The position numbers and the translations under genes are program-made. Below, one piece after another: positions 34,577 through 43,061 of a stretch of 64,000 nucleotides of DNA (position 1 is its first letter; each line of letters starts with the position of its first letter). Origin of the DNA: Sphingobacterium sp. FBM7-1 (GTDB lineage: Bacteria > Bacteroidota > Bacteroidia > Sphingobacteriales > Sphingobacteriaceae); the NCBI RefSeq assembly GCF_020687765.1, contig NZ_JAJEWJ010000005.1, positions 62,001 to 126,000 of the forward strand, written 5' to 3'. Below the pieces are notes generated by a model. It was not told the DNA's origin. It ran no database searches and saw only the letters and a program-made list of their open reading frames with translations.

Positions 34577-36211
34577 TCAAGAAATTTTCAAAACAACACC
34601 GATATCGTCTTGCGGAGCTGCTTCTGGTATTCTAACTACCAAACCATTATGATCTTGCACAAAGGAAAGATTCCCTTTGTATCCTAACATATTTACTTTT
34701 TTTACAGTTTTCGTGTCAGTTGCTCCTTTAGCCAAAGAAACTATTTTCACACTTTCTTTCTCGAGTTTTCCCATAATGACGGCATACAAAACATTTCCTT
34801 TTTTTGTAAACCTTATGTCTTCACTGGTGAACGGCTTGCCTCGCCCCTCGTTGAATCCTTGCGCGTGTAGCTCCGGCGCATCCTGTTGCGCAGGCCCTTC
34901 TCCAAATGTATGCCACGGTCTGGTTCCGATGATAGATTCCGAATTTATACTCATCCAAGAAGCTATTCCCTCAACCACGTTTCTAGCCTTATCGTCTAAG
35001 GATCCATCTCCTCTTAACGGAACGCTTAATAGAAGATTTCCATTTTTGCTCACTACATCTACCAGCATATGCACTACAGTCTTTGCAGACTTATAGTGGT
35101 TATTGTCATAAATACGTCGATCATAATGCCATGCTCCGATACAGGTACATGTTTGCCAAGGTTCAGGTTCAATTTTATTGCTTTGTCCTCTTTCGATGTC
35201 CCACACCATACATTTACGTTGTTGTTCATCCAATATCTTGCCATTGATCACTACATCTACTTTCCCTTTATTATGCTTCATACTTTTATTGTAGTAGTGT
35301 GCGGCAATTTCCAATCCGACATTGCTAATAGGCCATAGCGGCAGAGCTGTATCGTCAAAATAAACAACATCAGGATTGTATTTATCGATAAGTTCTAACG
35401 TTCGATCTTTGAAATTTTCACAGTACGACGCTGATGGAATACTGACACCTGTGTCGATATCCCAATGCCATTGCCTGTGTATAGTATGCCCCTCTTCACT
35501 TCCTTTGCTCAATGGGTGATTTTGAACATATAACTCTTGTGGATCGTATCCTTCCCACCACTTTCCTTTGCCGTCAGCTTTGGTCTGCTTTCCGTCGTAG
35601 GGAACGCCTTTGAGCGGTCCTTGCTTATCGGAGCGTTGAGCTGTTTCGTACCATGTCCAGGCGTGCGCCGCATGAACACTTACGCCAAATCGGAGTCTTC
35701 GTTTTTTCGCGGCCTTCTCCCATCCAAGCACGATATCTTTTTTTGGTCCAACATTGATACTATTCCACTTATGGTGACTACTTTCGTACAGGTCAAGGTT
35801 ATCATGGTGATTGGCTAAAGTCATAAAGTATTGAGCCCCTGTTCTTTTGTATAAATCCATGAGCGCTTCTGGATCCCATTTTTCGGCTTTCCACTCATTG
35901 ATGACATCTTTAAATCCAAAAGTCGATGGATGTCCATATTTTTCAACATGGTATTTGTATTGATCAGAACCTTCCTCATACATGCCCCGAGCATACCAAT
36001 CTCCTCTTTCGGGTTGACACTGAGGCCCCCAGTGCGCCCAGATGCCGAACTTTGCATCTCGAAACCAGTCTGGTACACGATAGTTTTCTAAAGATGACCA
36101 ATCGGGGTTAAACGGCACCTTTCCCCAAGTACTCATTCCAAGGCTATTCTTACTTAAATACAGCGCAGGTATGGTGGCGCCTAACATCTTAATTACGGTT
36201 CTTCTATTCAT
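34577..36211 (-). CDS. GH29 alpha-L-fucosidase, exported
   Basis: 544-aa glycosidase of family GH29, releasing terminal L-fucose. The start at MNRRTVIKMLGATIPALYL gives an RR-containing signal (RRTVIK, Tat-like) rather than the longer in-frame reading beginning seven codons upstream. Seen: the GH29 opening VPDWFRDAKFGIWAHWGPQC, HHDNLDLYESSHHKWNS, the likely nucleophile segment PDVVYFDDTALPL, and KNGNLLLSVPLRGDGSL. A Cys-rich lid and a C-terminal beta domain follow. Lies 145 bp upstream of susC on the same strand. The precise linkage is not deducible. Confidence 0.92.
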   Translation of the reverse strand: MNRRTVIKMLGATIPALYLSKNSLGMSTWGKVPFNPDWSSLENYRVPDWFRDAKFGIWAHWGPQCQPERGDWYARGMYEEGSDQYKYHVEKYGHPSTFGFKDVINEWKAEKWDPEALMDLYKRTGAQYFMTLANHHDNLDLYESSHHKWNSINVGPKKDIVLGWEKAAKKRRLRFGVSVHAAHAWTWYETAQRSDKQGPLKGVPYDGKQTKADGKGKWWEGYDPQELYVQNHPLSKGSEEGHTIHRQWHWDIDTGVSIPSASYCENFKDRTLELIDKYNPDVVYFDDTALPLWPISNVGLEIAAHYYNKSMKHNKGKVDVVINGKILDEQQRKCMVWDIERGQSNKIEPEPWQTCTCIGAWHYDRRIYDNNHYKSAKTVVHMLVDVVSKNGNLLLSVPLRGDGSLDDKARNVVEGIASWMSINSESIIGTRPWHTFGEGPAQQDAPELHAQGFNEGRGKPFTSEDIRFTKKGNVLYAVIMGKLEKESVKIVSLAKGATDTKTVKKVNMLGYKGNLSFVQDHNGLVVRIPEAAPQDDIGVVLKIS

Positions 36212-36405
36212 AATAACTATACGTTTAAACATTGCGTTGTCGAACGATCATCAGCTAAAAATAAATGTGATCACCCGGCTTACAAAAGGTTGCTTATCAT
36301 TTAATAAACAAAGTTAAATTAATTGCCATCGCTGTTCCAATCACGTTATCGACAAAACATTACACTTTATCGATTTATCGCTATTTCGATTGGAATCATT
36401 GTGTA

Positions 36406-36810
36406 TTACTCACCATCGGAATCATAAAGACAGAATATTCTCTCCATTAACTGCCACTTTTCACTTGAAGTTTTTCCATTTGAACGTTGAAAAAAAGACA
36501 TTTTATTCTCCCATTCGGCCTGTCTGGGTAATGTATCTAGTTTTGAAAAAGCTACGTCCCAATCGAATTCTAAGCCGGTTTCTACAATCATAAACAGCCG
36601 GTTTCCTAGTATATATATCTCCATTTCTAAAATTCCGATATCTCTGAGCCCCGTCGGAATTTCTTTCCAATGGTTCGTTTTAGCATGGGCATCAATATAT
36701 TCTTGTATAATTTGTGAATCATCTATTAAATCCAAGGTTTGACAATATCTCTTTATTGGTTGATTGTGTTTTTTTTGAGTATACCCTACTTTAGTTTTTT
36801 TAACTTCCAT
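36406..36810 (-). CDS. L-rhamnose/L-fucose mutarotase family protein (DUF718)
   Basis: 134-aa small alpha/beta-barrel-type protein of the L-rhamnose mutarotase (RhaM, COG3254/DUF718) family: QPIKRYCQTLDLIDDSQIIQ opens it, then AHAKTNHWKEIPTGLRDIGI and a central EMEIYILGNRLFMIVETG, with QAEWENKM near the end. Such proteins speed anomer interconversion of 6-deoxysugars. In this setting, next to an alpha-L-fucosidase and a SusCD pair, L-fucose is the more likely substrate, but rhamnose is possible. First gene of the minus-strand unit; divergent from araC, gap 320 bp. Confidence 0.82.
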   Translation of the reverse strand: MEVKKTKVGYTQKKHNQPIKRYCQTLDLIDDSQIIQEYIDAHAKTNHWKEIPTGLRDIGILEMEIYILGNRLFMIVETGLEFDWDVAFSKLDTLPRQAEWENKMSFFQRSNGKTSSEKWQLMERIFCLYDSDGE

Positions 36811-37130
36811 ATTGTGTTACGTTCATTTTTATCTAAGAGCTTAAGTAGATATCTATTAGCATTTCTTTAGTTTATCTATGATATAACCAACTATATTCTA
36901 TATCTTACCGTTTATATTTATATCAGGTTTACAACAAACCAAAAGTAAGTCCTCATGAAGGAATTTTCTTTACAAGAATCGACTTAAGGTTGAACGATAT
37001 CGACTTTTCCACAGACAACATGTTGATAAGAAGAAAAAAAAAGAGCTATATTTATACTGTAATTCGTTATAAGAAGTACGGTAGGCATCGAATTATATCG
37101 GAGTAGACCAAGGATAAAAAAGGAGGAGCC
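36811..37130. promoter_or_regulatory. Divergent control region between mutarotase and AraC genes
   Basis: 320 bp, AT-rich, without a coding frame. It separates the minus-strand fucosidase/SusCD unit from the plus-strand araC gene and must carry both promoters. I see no complete TAnnTTTG box. An AGGAGG sequence (37121-37126) lies four bases before the TTG start of araC. One TTTTCCACA resembles a DnaA box but is isolated. Confidence 0.5.
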
Positions 37131-37991
37131 TTGCGAAAAGAAAAGTATCCGTTGGATTTCATTTTACTGAATATTGGATATGCAGAACACCATGCCGATT
37201 GGAATTGGAAAAACATAAACAGTCCCTTTACCCGTATTCACGTAGTAAAGAAAGGAACTGCTTGGCTTAAGCGGGATGGAAACAAATATCAATTAAAAGA
37301 ACGACATCTTTACCTGACGCCTTCATATACACCTCATAGTTATGAATGTGACGATGAGTTTTGTCTTTACTATATCCATATTTATGAAACTTTGGAAAAG
37401 AAATCGAGTGTATTTGACCAGTTGAATTTCCCTATTGAGATCGAGGGAGACTCGCTACTGCTAGATTTAGTAGAACGTCTTTATTCCATTAATCCAGGCA
37501 GGGAGTTGTCATTTTATGATCCAGATGCCTATGACAACTCCACAGAACTTATAAAAAACATCGCCATGCAGGGGCATACACCGCTTGCACTTGAATTGGA
37601 AAGCAACGGTATTATCCAGCAGTTAATATCTCGCTTTTTTGCTTTCACAACCCAAAAAATGCCAAATGTGGACGAGCGAATGGAAAGAGTTCTCGAATAT
37701 ATACATAGTAACATCCATACTCCGATCGGCATTGATCAGTTGGCAGACATGTCTTTCCTTACAAAAGATCATTTTATACGCTTATTTAAAAAACAGCTGA
37801 ACTGTACTCCGGGAAAATACATAAATCAAAAAAAGATCGAAAAAGCACAATTAATGATGCTACTTCAGAATTATAGTGTACAAGAATTGGCTTTTCAATT
37901 AGGATTTGAAAACGTTTCCTATTTCAATAGGCTTTTCAAAAAACTCACCGGTGAGAACCCAACAAATTATAGAAAGCGATTGGAGATGTAG
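37131..37991 (+). CDS. AraC family transcriptional regulator
   Basis: 286-aa regulator with an N-terminal cupin ligand-binding domain (KKGTAWLKRDGNKYQLKERH ... PSYTPHSYECDD) and a C-terminal AraC helix-turn-helix pair (residues ~185-286), with IGIDQLADMSFLTKDHFIRL and the second helix VQELAFQLGFENVSYFNRLF followed by the usual KKLTGENPTNYRK. Start is TTG, preceded by AGGAGG, an unusually strong Shine-Dalgarno for this phylum; the next in-frame ATG is over 100 codons in. Divergent from the mutarotase gene, so it probably controls the fucoside locus. Confidence 0.92.
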   Translation: MRKEKYPLDFILLNIGYAEHHADWNWKNINSPFTRIHVVKKGTAWLKRDGNKYQLKERHLYLTPSYTPHSYECDDEFCLYYIHIYETLEKKSSVFDQLNFPIEIEGDSLLLDLVERLYSINPGRELSFYDPDAYDNSTELIKNIAMQGHTPLALELESNGIIQQLISRFFAFTTQKMPNVDERMERVLEYIHSNIHTPIGIDQLADMSFLTKDHFIRLFKKQLNCTPGKYINQKKIEKAQLMMLLQNYSVQELAFQLGFENVSYFNRLFKKLTGENPTNYRKRLEM

Positions 37992-38061
37992 TACCGGCCA
38001 AGGTATTATTATTTAGATCCCCCGATTTTGCGTAGACATAGTAGAATCAAAAAACACTTAA

Positions 38062-38098
38062 AAAAATCCTGCAAACAGCATGTTTGCAGGATTTTTCT
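38062..38098. terminator. Long perfect hairpin, bidirectional terminator
   Basis: Perfect 16-bp stem (AAAAATCCTGCAAACA / TGTTTGCAGGATTTTT) with a 3-nt loop GCA and T/A runs at both sides. Lies between convergent araC and the DsbA-family gene. Confidence 0.88.
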
Positions 38099-38113
38099 TT
38101 AATACAGGGTTTA

Positions 38114-38821
38114 TCAATCGCAGGTACCGTCCGTACTACAATTTTGTCCTTGCGTAACTTGCAAATTTACGGCGGGGTTTGAAGCCCTCCATTCCTGAAA
38201 GGATTTGGTTAAGGTTTCGAGGAAAGCCTGTGGTGGCTGTGCACCTGAGACCCCATATTTCCTATCAAATACAAAAAACGGCACACTGCTAACGCCAAGG
38301 TTGCGCGCTTCCTGAATATCCTGCGACACCGCTAACTGGTATTGATCATCCGTAAAAGCTTGTTGCAGCTCCTGTTCATTCAAACCGATATCCTTACCCA
38401 ATTGCGTTAAGGTTGCCAAGTCTGCGATATTTTTACCCTCGGTAAAGAATGCTTTAAATAAACGTTCTTCGGCTTCGTCACCTAACATCTTTGTTTTGGC
38501 AAACTGTATAAGCTGATGGGCTTTGCGGGAGTTAACCATAACGGATTTGTCTAAATGGTAATCTAAATTAGCTTCTTTAGCCGTTTCCGTCACATGGGCT
38601 AACATTTCCTGCACCTGCTCTGGGCTCATGCCTTTGCGTTTTACCAAATAGTCTTCTTGGCTGTCGGTCGCGACTTCTGGCAAAGATGGGTCTAATTGAA
38701 AGCTTTTCCAGATCACTTCAATGTGATTCTTTTCAGAAAATTGTTCCAATGCCGTTTCAAAATTTCGCTTTCCGATGTAACAAAACGGGCACATCACATC
38801 GCTCCATATTTCTATCTTCAT
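38114..38821 (-). CDS. DsbA-family (FrnE-like) thiol oxidoreductase
   Basis: 235-aa thioredoxin-fold protein of the 2-hydroxychromene-2-carboxylate isomerase/FrnE branch. Redox motif CPFCYIGKRNFE at residues 11-22 (CPFC). The helical insert contains NSRKAHQLIQFAKTKML and the cis-Pro loop reads GVSSVPFFVFDRKYGVSGAQ. No signal peptide, so cytosolic. The C terminus NCSTDGTCD has two more cysteines. Follows the aldo/keto reductase gene by 37 bp on the same strand; both are redox enzymes and may share a promoter. Confidence 0.92.
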   Translation of the reverse strand: MKIEIWSDVMCPFCYIGKRNFETALEQFSEKNHIEVIWKSFQLDPSLPEVATDSQEDYLVKRKGMSPEQVQEMLAHVTETAKEANLDYHLDKSVMVNSRKAHQLIQFAKTKMLGDEAEERLFKAFFTEGKNIADLATLTQLGKDIGLNEQELQQAFTDDQYQLAVSQDIQEARNLGVSSVPFFVFDRKYGVSGAQPPQAFLETLTKSFQEWRASNPAVNLQVTQGQNCSTDGTCD

Positions 38822-38858
38822 GTCATCTATTTTTTTAATTTTTCTTCTGCGAGTTGCA

Positions 38859-39809
38859 TTATTTACTCGCGATATCCAGCAATTCCAGATCCGTGCCGTC
38901 TAAATCTAAAGACACGCTCGATAAGATTTCGTGTAATTGCTCTTCCGAAGTTGCACTTGCCACCGGTCCACCGATGTGGGGCTGAGCGGACAACCACGCC
39001 AAGGCAACAGCCGCTGGTACTGTCTGGTGCCTTTTTGCTACTTCATCTAGCGCGTTTAACACCGTTAATCCCCGTTCGTTCAGGTAATTGGCCGCACCTT
39101 GCCCACGTGGGCTTTTTTGGAAATCAGCCTCGGAGCGGTATTTTCCCGTGAGGAATCCGGAGGCCAATGCATAGTAGGGGAATACGGTGAGGCCATGTTC
39201 AGCTACTATGGGTGCGTAATCCCTCTCGTAGCCTTGACGCTCTACTAAGTTATATAACGGTTGCAAGGCCTGGTATTTGGGGAGATTGTTTTTCTCGGAA
39301 ACCGCTAAAGAAGTCCGGAGACGTTCGGGCGTAATGTTCGATACGGCGATATGCCTGATTTTGCCGGCCTTAATTAATTCGTCGTAGGCACTCAGGGTTT
39401 CTTCTACCGGCGTTTTCTCATCATCATAATGCGTATAATAGAGATCAATATAATCTGTTTGTAATCGTTTTAAAGATTGGTCCACTGTTTCTAAAATGTG
39501 AGCGCGGCTAGTGTCTATTTCGTTGACGCCGGTAGGCCCACCAACTTTTGTAGCGATCACTACTTTATCTCGGTTACCGCGGGCCTTCATCCATTTCCCG
39601 AGGATAGTCTCTGATTGACCGCCAGCACCACCATCTACCCAATAAGAATACATATCGGCGGTGTCGATAAAATCAAACCCAGCTTCCACATAGGCATCCA
39701 ATATCGCGAAAGACTTGTTTTCGTCAAGCGTCCATCCAAAAACATTTCCTCCCAAATTAAAAGGAGCTACCTGTAAATCGGTTTGTCCAATTGTTATTTT
39801 TTTCTTCAT
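38859..39809 (-). CDS. Aldo/keto reductase
   Basis: 316-aa NADPH-dependent carbonyl reductase of the AKR superfamily, with the catalytic tetrad visible: Asp in DFIDTADMYSYWVDGG, its Tyr, Lys in VIATKVGG, and His in DYIDLYYTHYDDE. The cofactor-binding segment around GPVASATSEEQL near the C terminus is intact. It resembles the YajO/YghZ-type soluble reductases. Physiological carbonyl unknown. Upstream lies a 917-bp gene-free stretch carrying a tandem repeat. Confidence 0.92.
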   Translation of the reverse strand: MKKKITIGQTDLQVAPFNLGGNVFGWTLDENKSFAILDAYVEAGFDFIDTADMYSYWVDGGAGGQSETILGKWMKARGNRDKVVIATKVGGPTGVNEIDTSRAHILETVDQSLKRLQTDYIDLYYTHYDDEKTPVEETLSAYDELIKAGKIRHIAVSNITPERLRTSLAVSEKNNLPKYQALQPLYNLVERQGYERDYAPIVAEHGLTVFPYYALASGFLTGKYRSEADFQKSPRGQGAANYLNERGLTVLNALDEVAKRHQTVPAAVALAWLSAQPHIGGPVASATSEEQLHEILSSVSLDLDGTDLELLDIASK

Positions 39810-40080
39810 TTCTTACTATTTTATTGTTTTAATGATTTTGTAATTAAATGGAGATACTTTACTATGTAATGTTTTGTGTTACATTTTGTTTGAACAAATT
39901 TAGCCAAATTGGTTCACAAAAGTTTTTCAAACTTTTATGCGGCGGCGCATGGCGTGGACGTACGCGCTCCGCAGGCATCGTTGTCGCCTCATAACGTATA
40001 GCTATTGTATGGGGAGGCATAACTACCGCCCCATAATATATAACTGACGCATCGTCACGTATAACAGACGGCGTATCTCG

Positions 40081-40310
40081 CATACATTTTGCCACATTAC
40101 TCCAGTTGTCTATCCGGCAGCGTATACGGTTTCGCGCACTGTGTATACCTTTTGATACGGAACATATCACAGATGAAGCATTTCGCATACATTTTGCCAC
40201 ATTACTCTAGTTGTCTATCCGGCTGCGTATACGATTTCGCCTACTGTGTATACCTTTTGATACGGAACGTATCACAAACGACGCATCACGTATAAGTTTT
40301 TTCACATTAC
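40081..40310 (+). repeat. 105-bp direct tandem repeat, two full copies plus a partial third
   Basis: Copy 1 40081-40185, copy 2 40186-40290, about 90% identical (I count 11 differences), then a decayed start of a third (40291-40310, TATAAGTTTTTTCACATTAC against CATACATTTTGCCACATTAC). Each copy carries several GTATAC-type words and a TTTTGATACGGAAC stretch. Confidence 0.9.
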
Positions 40311-40572
40311 GTATACGTAACGGTAAGGAGTTACTCACCTCCGAAAGTGCTTTTCCTGCGTCTAAATACATTTTTTATGCAAATTTTGCGGCGAGGTGAC
40401 TAAAAGTGCAGACAAAAAGTGTCCTTGTGCGGAAAAATTTGCACCCACATACCCCAAGTTGGTCAGCGCGCTTTCCTATCTTGGCGCCGATAAAGTTGCG
40501 TTCAAAACCAAAATATGTGGAAGAAATATCTAGGGTTTAAAAATCAGCATTTCTAAAATGCACAAGGGGGGT

Positions 40573-40603
40573 TATCTTATTTTAAGATACTTTTTTGTAT
40601 CTT
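40573..40603 (+). promoter_or_regulatory. Two overlapping inverted repeats upstream of catalase
   Basis: TATCTTA-TTT-TAAGATA (40573-40589) and AAGATAC-T6-GTATCTT (40584-40603) share the middle arm, so only one can form at a time. Could be a DNA operator or alternative RNA folds in a long catalase leader. Confidence 0.45.
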
Positions 40604-40726
40604 GGTCTAGATGTATTTCCTCGGAGACGGCGGATATCATATATCTCGGATAGAAACAATTATAGGGGTATACTAAATGTGATCATATAGACTCTACCTA
40701 TTCAATACAAGTAAAATTATAACGCT

Positions 40727-42241
40727 ATGGAAGAAAAAAAATCAAAACTGACTAGACAGACCGGTGCGCCTGTTCCGGATAATCAGAATGTTCAGACGGC
40801 AGGGCCGAGGGGTCCGCTATTGATGCAGGACTTCTGGTTTTTAGAGAAAATGGCGAACTTTGATAGAGAGGTCATACCCGAGCGACGGATGCACGCGAAA
40901 GGATCAGGAGCTTTTGGAACCTTCACCGTTACACACGATATAACGCCGTATACCAACGCCAGCATTTTTGGCGAAATCGGCAAACAAACGGAAATGTTTG
41001 CGCGCTTCTCTACGGTTGCGGGAGAACGCGGAGCGGCGGATGCTGAGCGGGATATTCGCGGTTTCGCACTTAAGTTTTATACCGACGAAGGTATCTGGGA
41101 TTTAGTAGGAAACAATACGCCTGTTTTTTTCTTCCGTGATCCGATGAAATTTCCGGATTTGAACCACGCCGTTAAACGCGATCCAAAAACGAACTTAAGA
41201 AGCCCGAATAATAACTGGGATTTTTGGACATTACTTCCGGAATCACTGCATCAGGTCACCATCGTGATGAGTGACCGGGGTATTCCTAAGGGGTACCGAC
41301 ATATGCACGGGTTTGGAAGTCACACGTACAGTTTCATTAACAAGGATAATGTAAGACACTGGGTAAAATTTCATTTCAGAACACAACAAGGCATAGAAAA
41401 TTTATCCGACGAAGAGGCTGCTGCCACTGTAGGCTACGACCGGGAGTCCTCGCAACGGGATCTTTTCGATGCGATTGAAAGAAAAGACTTTCCGAAATGG
41501 AAAATGTTTGTGCAGATCATGACCGAAGAACAAGCGAAAACATATCGTTTCCATCCGTTCGATCTGACTAAGGTGTGGTCAAAAAAAGATTTTCCGCTGA
41601 TTCCTGTCGGCGAGTTTGAACTCAACAAAAATCCAGAAAACTACTTTCAAGATGTTGAGCAAGCGGCATTCAATCCAACCAATATCGTTCCGGGAATAGG
41701 TTTCTCTCCAGATAAAATGCTTCAGGGAAGACTTTTCTCTTACGGGGATGCACAGCGCTATAGATTGGGTGTGAACCATTTCCAGATTCCGGTTAACAAA
41801 CCACGTTGTCCTTATCATGCGTTCCATCGGGATGGTGCTATGCGTGTAGATGGCAACTATGGCGACGCTATACATTACAATCCAAATAGTTATGGAGAAT
41901 GGCAGGAGCAGCCCGAAAGTAAAGAACCTCCGTTAGAACTTGAAGGTACAGCCTATGCACATAATTTTAGAGACGATGACGAAGACTACTATACGCAGCC
42001 CGGAGACCTCTTCCGTATCATTAAAGCAGATGGAAAAGCCGATGTGTTATTTCAGAATACAGCAGCACAAGTGGGAGGTGCTGAGAAGTTCATCCAGATC
42101 CGCCACATTCGCAATTGTTATAAGGCAGATCCAGAATATGGAGAGGGGGTAGCTAAGGCTTTAGGCCTTACGATGGACGAAGTTAATAGTTTCGATCTAT
42201 CACCTTATGATCGTTGGGCTCCGCGGCCAACTGGAAGATAG
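40727..42241 (+). CDS. Monofunctional heme catalase
   Basis: 504-aa small-subunit catalase, degrading hydrogen peroxide to water and oxygen. Distal histidine in [17 protein letters not shown] (residues ~50-66), the NADPH/heme-pocket segment [20 protein letters not shown], and the proximal tyrosine motif [20 protein letters not shown] near residue 340 are intact. Length is typical of clade-3 catalases. No signal peptide, so cytosolic. The promoter region holds overlapping hairpins. A hairpin follows the gene. Confidence 0.96.
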   Translation: MEEKKSKLTRQTGAPVPDNQNVQTAGPRGPLLMQDFWFLEKMANFDREVIPERRMHAKGSGAFGTFTVTHDITPYTNASIFGEIGKQTEMFARFSTVAGERGAADAERDIRGFALKFYTDEGIWDLVGNNTPVFFFRDPMKFPDLNHAVKRDPKTNLRSPNNNWDFWTLLPESLHQVTIVMSDRGIPKGYRHMHGFGSHTYSFINKDNVRHWVKFHFRTQQGIENLSDEEAAATVGYDRESSQRDLFDAIERKDFPKWKMFVQIMTEEQAKTYRFHPFDLTKVWSKKDFPLIPVGEFELNKNPENYFQDVEQAAFNPTNIVPGIGFSPDKMLQGRLFSYGDAQRYRLGVNHFQIPVNKPRCPYHAFHRDGAMRVDGNYGDAIHYNPNSYGEWQEQPESKEPPLELEGTAYAHNFRDDDEDYYTQPGDLFRIIKADGKADVLFQNTAAQVGGAEKFIQIRHIRNCYKADPEYGEGVAKALGLTMDEVNSFDLSPYDRWAPRPTGR

Positions 42242-42264
42242 TCGGTAGCGAATAGCTATTAAAG

Positions 42265-42300
42265 ATGAATCCCGATATAGTTGGTTATATCGGGATTCAT
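42265..42300. terminator. Hairpin after catalase
   Basis: Perfect 15-bp stem ATGAATCCCGATATA / TATATCGGGATTCAT, 6-nt loop, without a long T run on either strand. Confidence 0.65.
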
Positions 42301-42302
42301 TG

Positions 42303-42419
42303 TTATAAACGCAATTGGATACGCGTTATACCGTTGTTATCACGGCGCTCGCGGTCGCTGGAACTTCCCACCAAGTAAATAACGCCGGTGATACGCGCCC
42401 ACCGATTATCCACATCGAT
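42303..42419 (-). pseudogene. Possible gene fragment of 38 codons
   Basis: Between the GNAT stop and the catalase hairpin, the minus strand reads an open, protein-like stretch (DNRWARITGVIYLVGSS, RRDNNGITRIQLRL) that ends in TAA just before the hairpin. It has no upstream start of its own except a GTG and its frame runs back into the GNAT gene. It may be the C-terminal scar of a deleted gene. I cannot name the family; chance is possible. Confidence 0.3.
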
Positions 42420-42420
42420 A

Positions 42421-42930
42421 TTAGCCGGATAGAACCTTCTCAAAAGCTTGGCGTGGCGTTCCCCGGAATGTTACCTCGCCGCAATAGGTGTATCCTAATT
42501 TTTTGAAAATATATAACATGCCCTTATTGTCAAAATTCGTGTCCGCTTTGATACTCAGTATGCCGTGCTTACGTGCGAAATTCTCAATGTGAAGCAGCAT
42601 TTTTTGTGCTAAACCTTTGCCTAGATAGTCTTCGGAAATAGCGACCCGATGGTAGACGACGAAGTCTCCTTGTGTTAACCATTTTCCCTTGATGTTAAGA
42701 TATTCTGGCTCATCGTTTATCAGGATTGCACAATAACCCACAACCCTATCCTTGTCCGTCAACACATAACCGTTTCTCTTGTCGATATCCGCTTGGATTA
42801 CGGCTGGGTTTGGGTATCCGTCTTGCCATTGATCGCTGCCATCAGCTTTTCGACGTTTTATAGCTTCCGCGAGGATCTTCCAGATTGGTCCCGCATCGGC
42901 CTGTTCTGCTTTTCTAAACACGTAGTCCAT
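42421..42930 (-). CDS. GNAT family N-acetyltransferase
   Basis: 169-aa acetyltransferase: opening YVFRKAEQADAGPIWKILAE, then GYVLTDKDRVVGYCAILIND, and the acetyl-CoA loop YLGKGLAQKMLLHIENFARK near residue 117. The closing segment IKADTNFDNKGMLYIFKKLG fits the fold. Resembles Bacteroidota enzymes of the PhnO/RimI-like type with unknown substrates. Divergent from the fucose-isomerase-like operon, from which it is separated by 131 bp. Confidence 0.9.
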   Translation of the reverse strand: MDYVFRKAEQADAGPIWKILAEAIKRRKADGSDQWQDGYPNPAVIQADIDKRNGYVLTDKDRVVGYCAILINDEPEYLNIKGKWLTQGDFVVYHRVAISEDYLGKGLAQKMLLHIENFARKHGILSIKADTNFDNKGMLYIFKKLGYTYCGEVTFRGTPRQAFEKVLSG

Positions 42931-43061
42931 ATACTAACAAGTTAACACTATTTTCACGGAATTTTAGTCCAATTGTGATAAAATGTTAGATACTTTGGGA
43001 AAATTACGTCATGAAATAGCCCAATATCTCCTGCATATTTGTAATATCCAAGATAGATCAG

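Larger units (their letters stand above)
39810..40726. other. 917-bp gene-free region with tandem repeat
   Basis: No supported gene. It contains the 105-bp tandem repeat (40081-40310) and, to its left (39960-40080), further CGTATA/GTATAC words of the same flavour. To its right lie 40310-40570 without recognised content, then two overlapping hairpins (40573-40603) and the catalase leader. Reading frames crossing the tandem repeat are repeat products, not genes. Confidence 0.6.

Noticed and set aside
36970..37030. Replication origin (DnaA-box-like TTTTCCACA)
   Set aside because: Single imperfect box without cluster, no dnaA or other origin genes.
39862..40200. Minus-strand open frame of about 112 codons and overlapping plus-strand frames at 40089-40295
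   Set aside because: They run through the 105-bp tandem repeat and their protein sequence repeats with it; no family likeness and no promoter.
40081..40310. CRISPR array
   Set aside because: Unit is 105 bp with no short repeats separated by unique spacers, and no cas genes are near.
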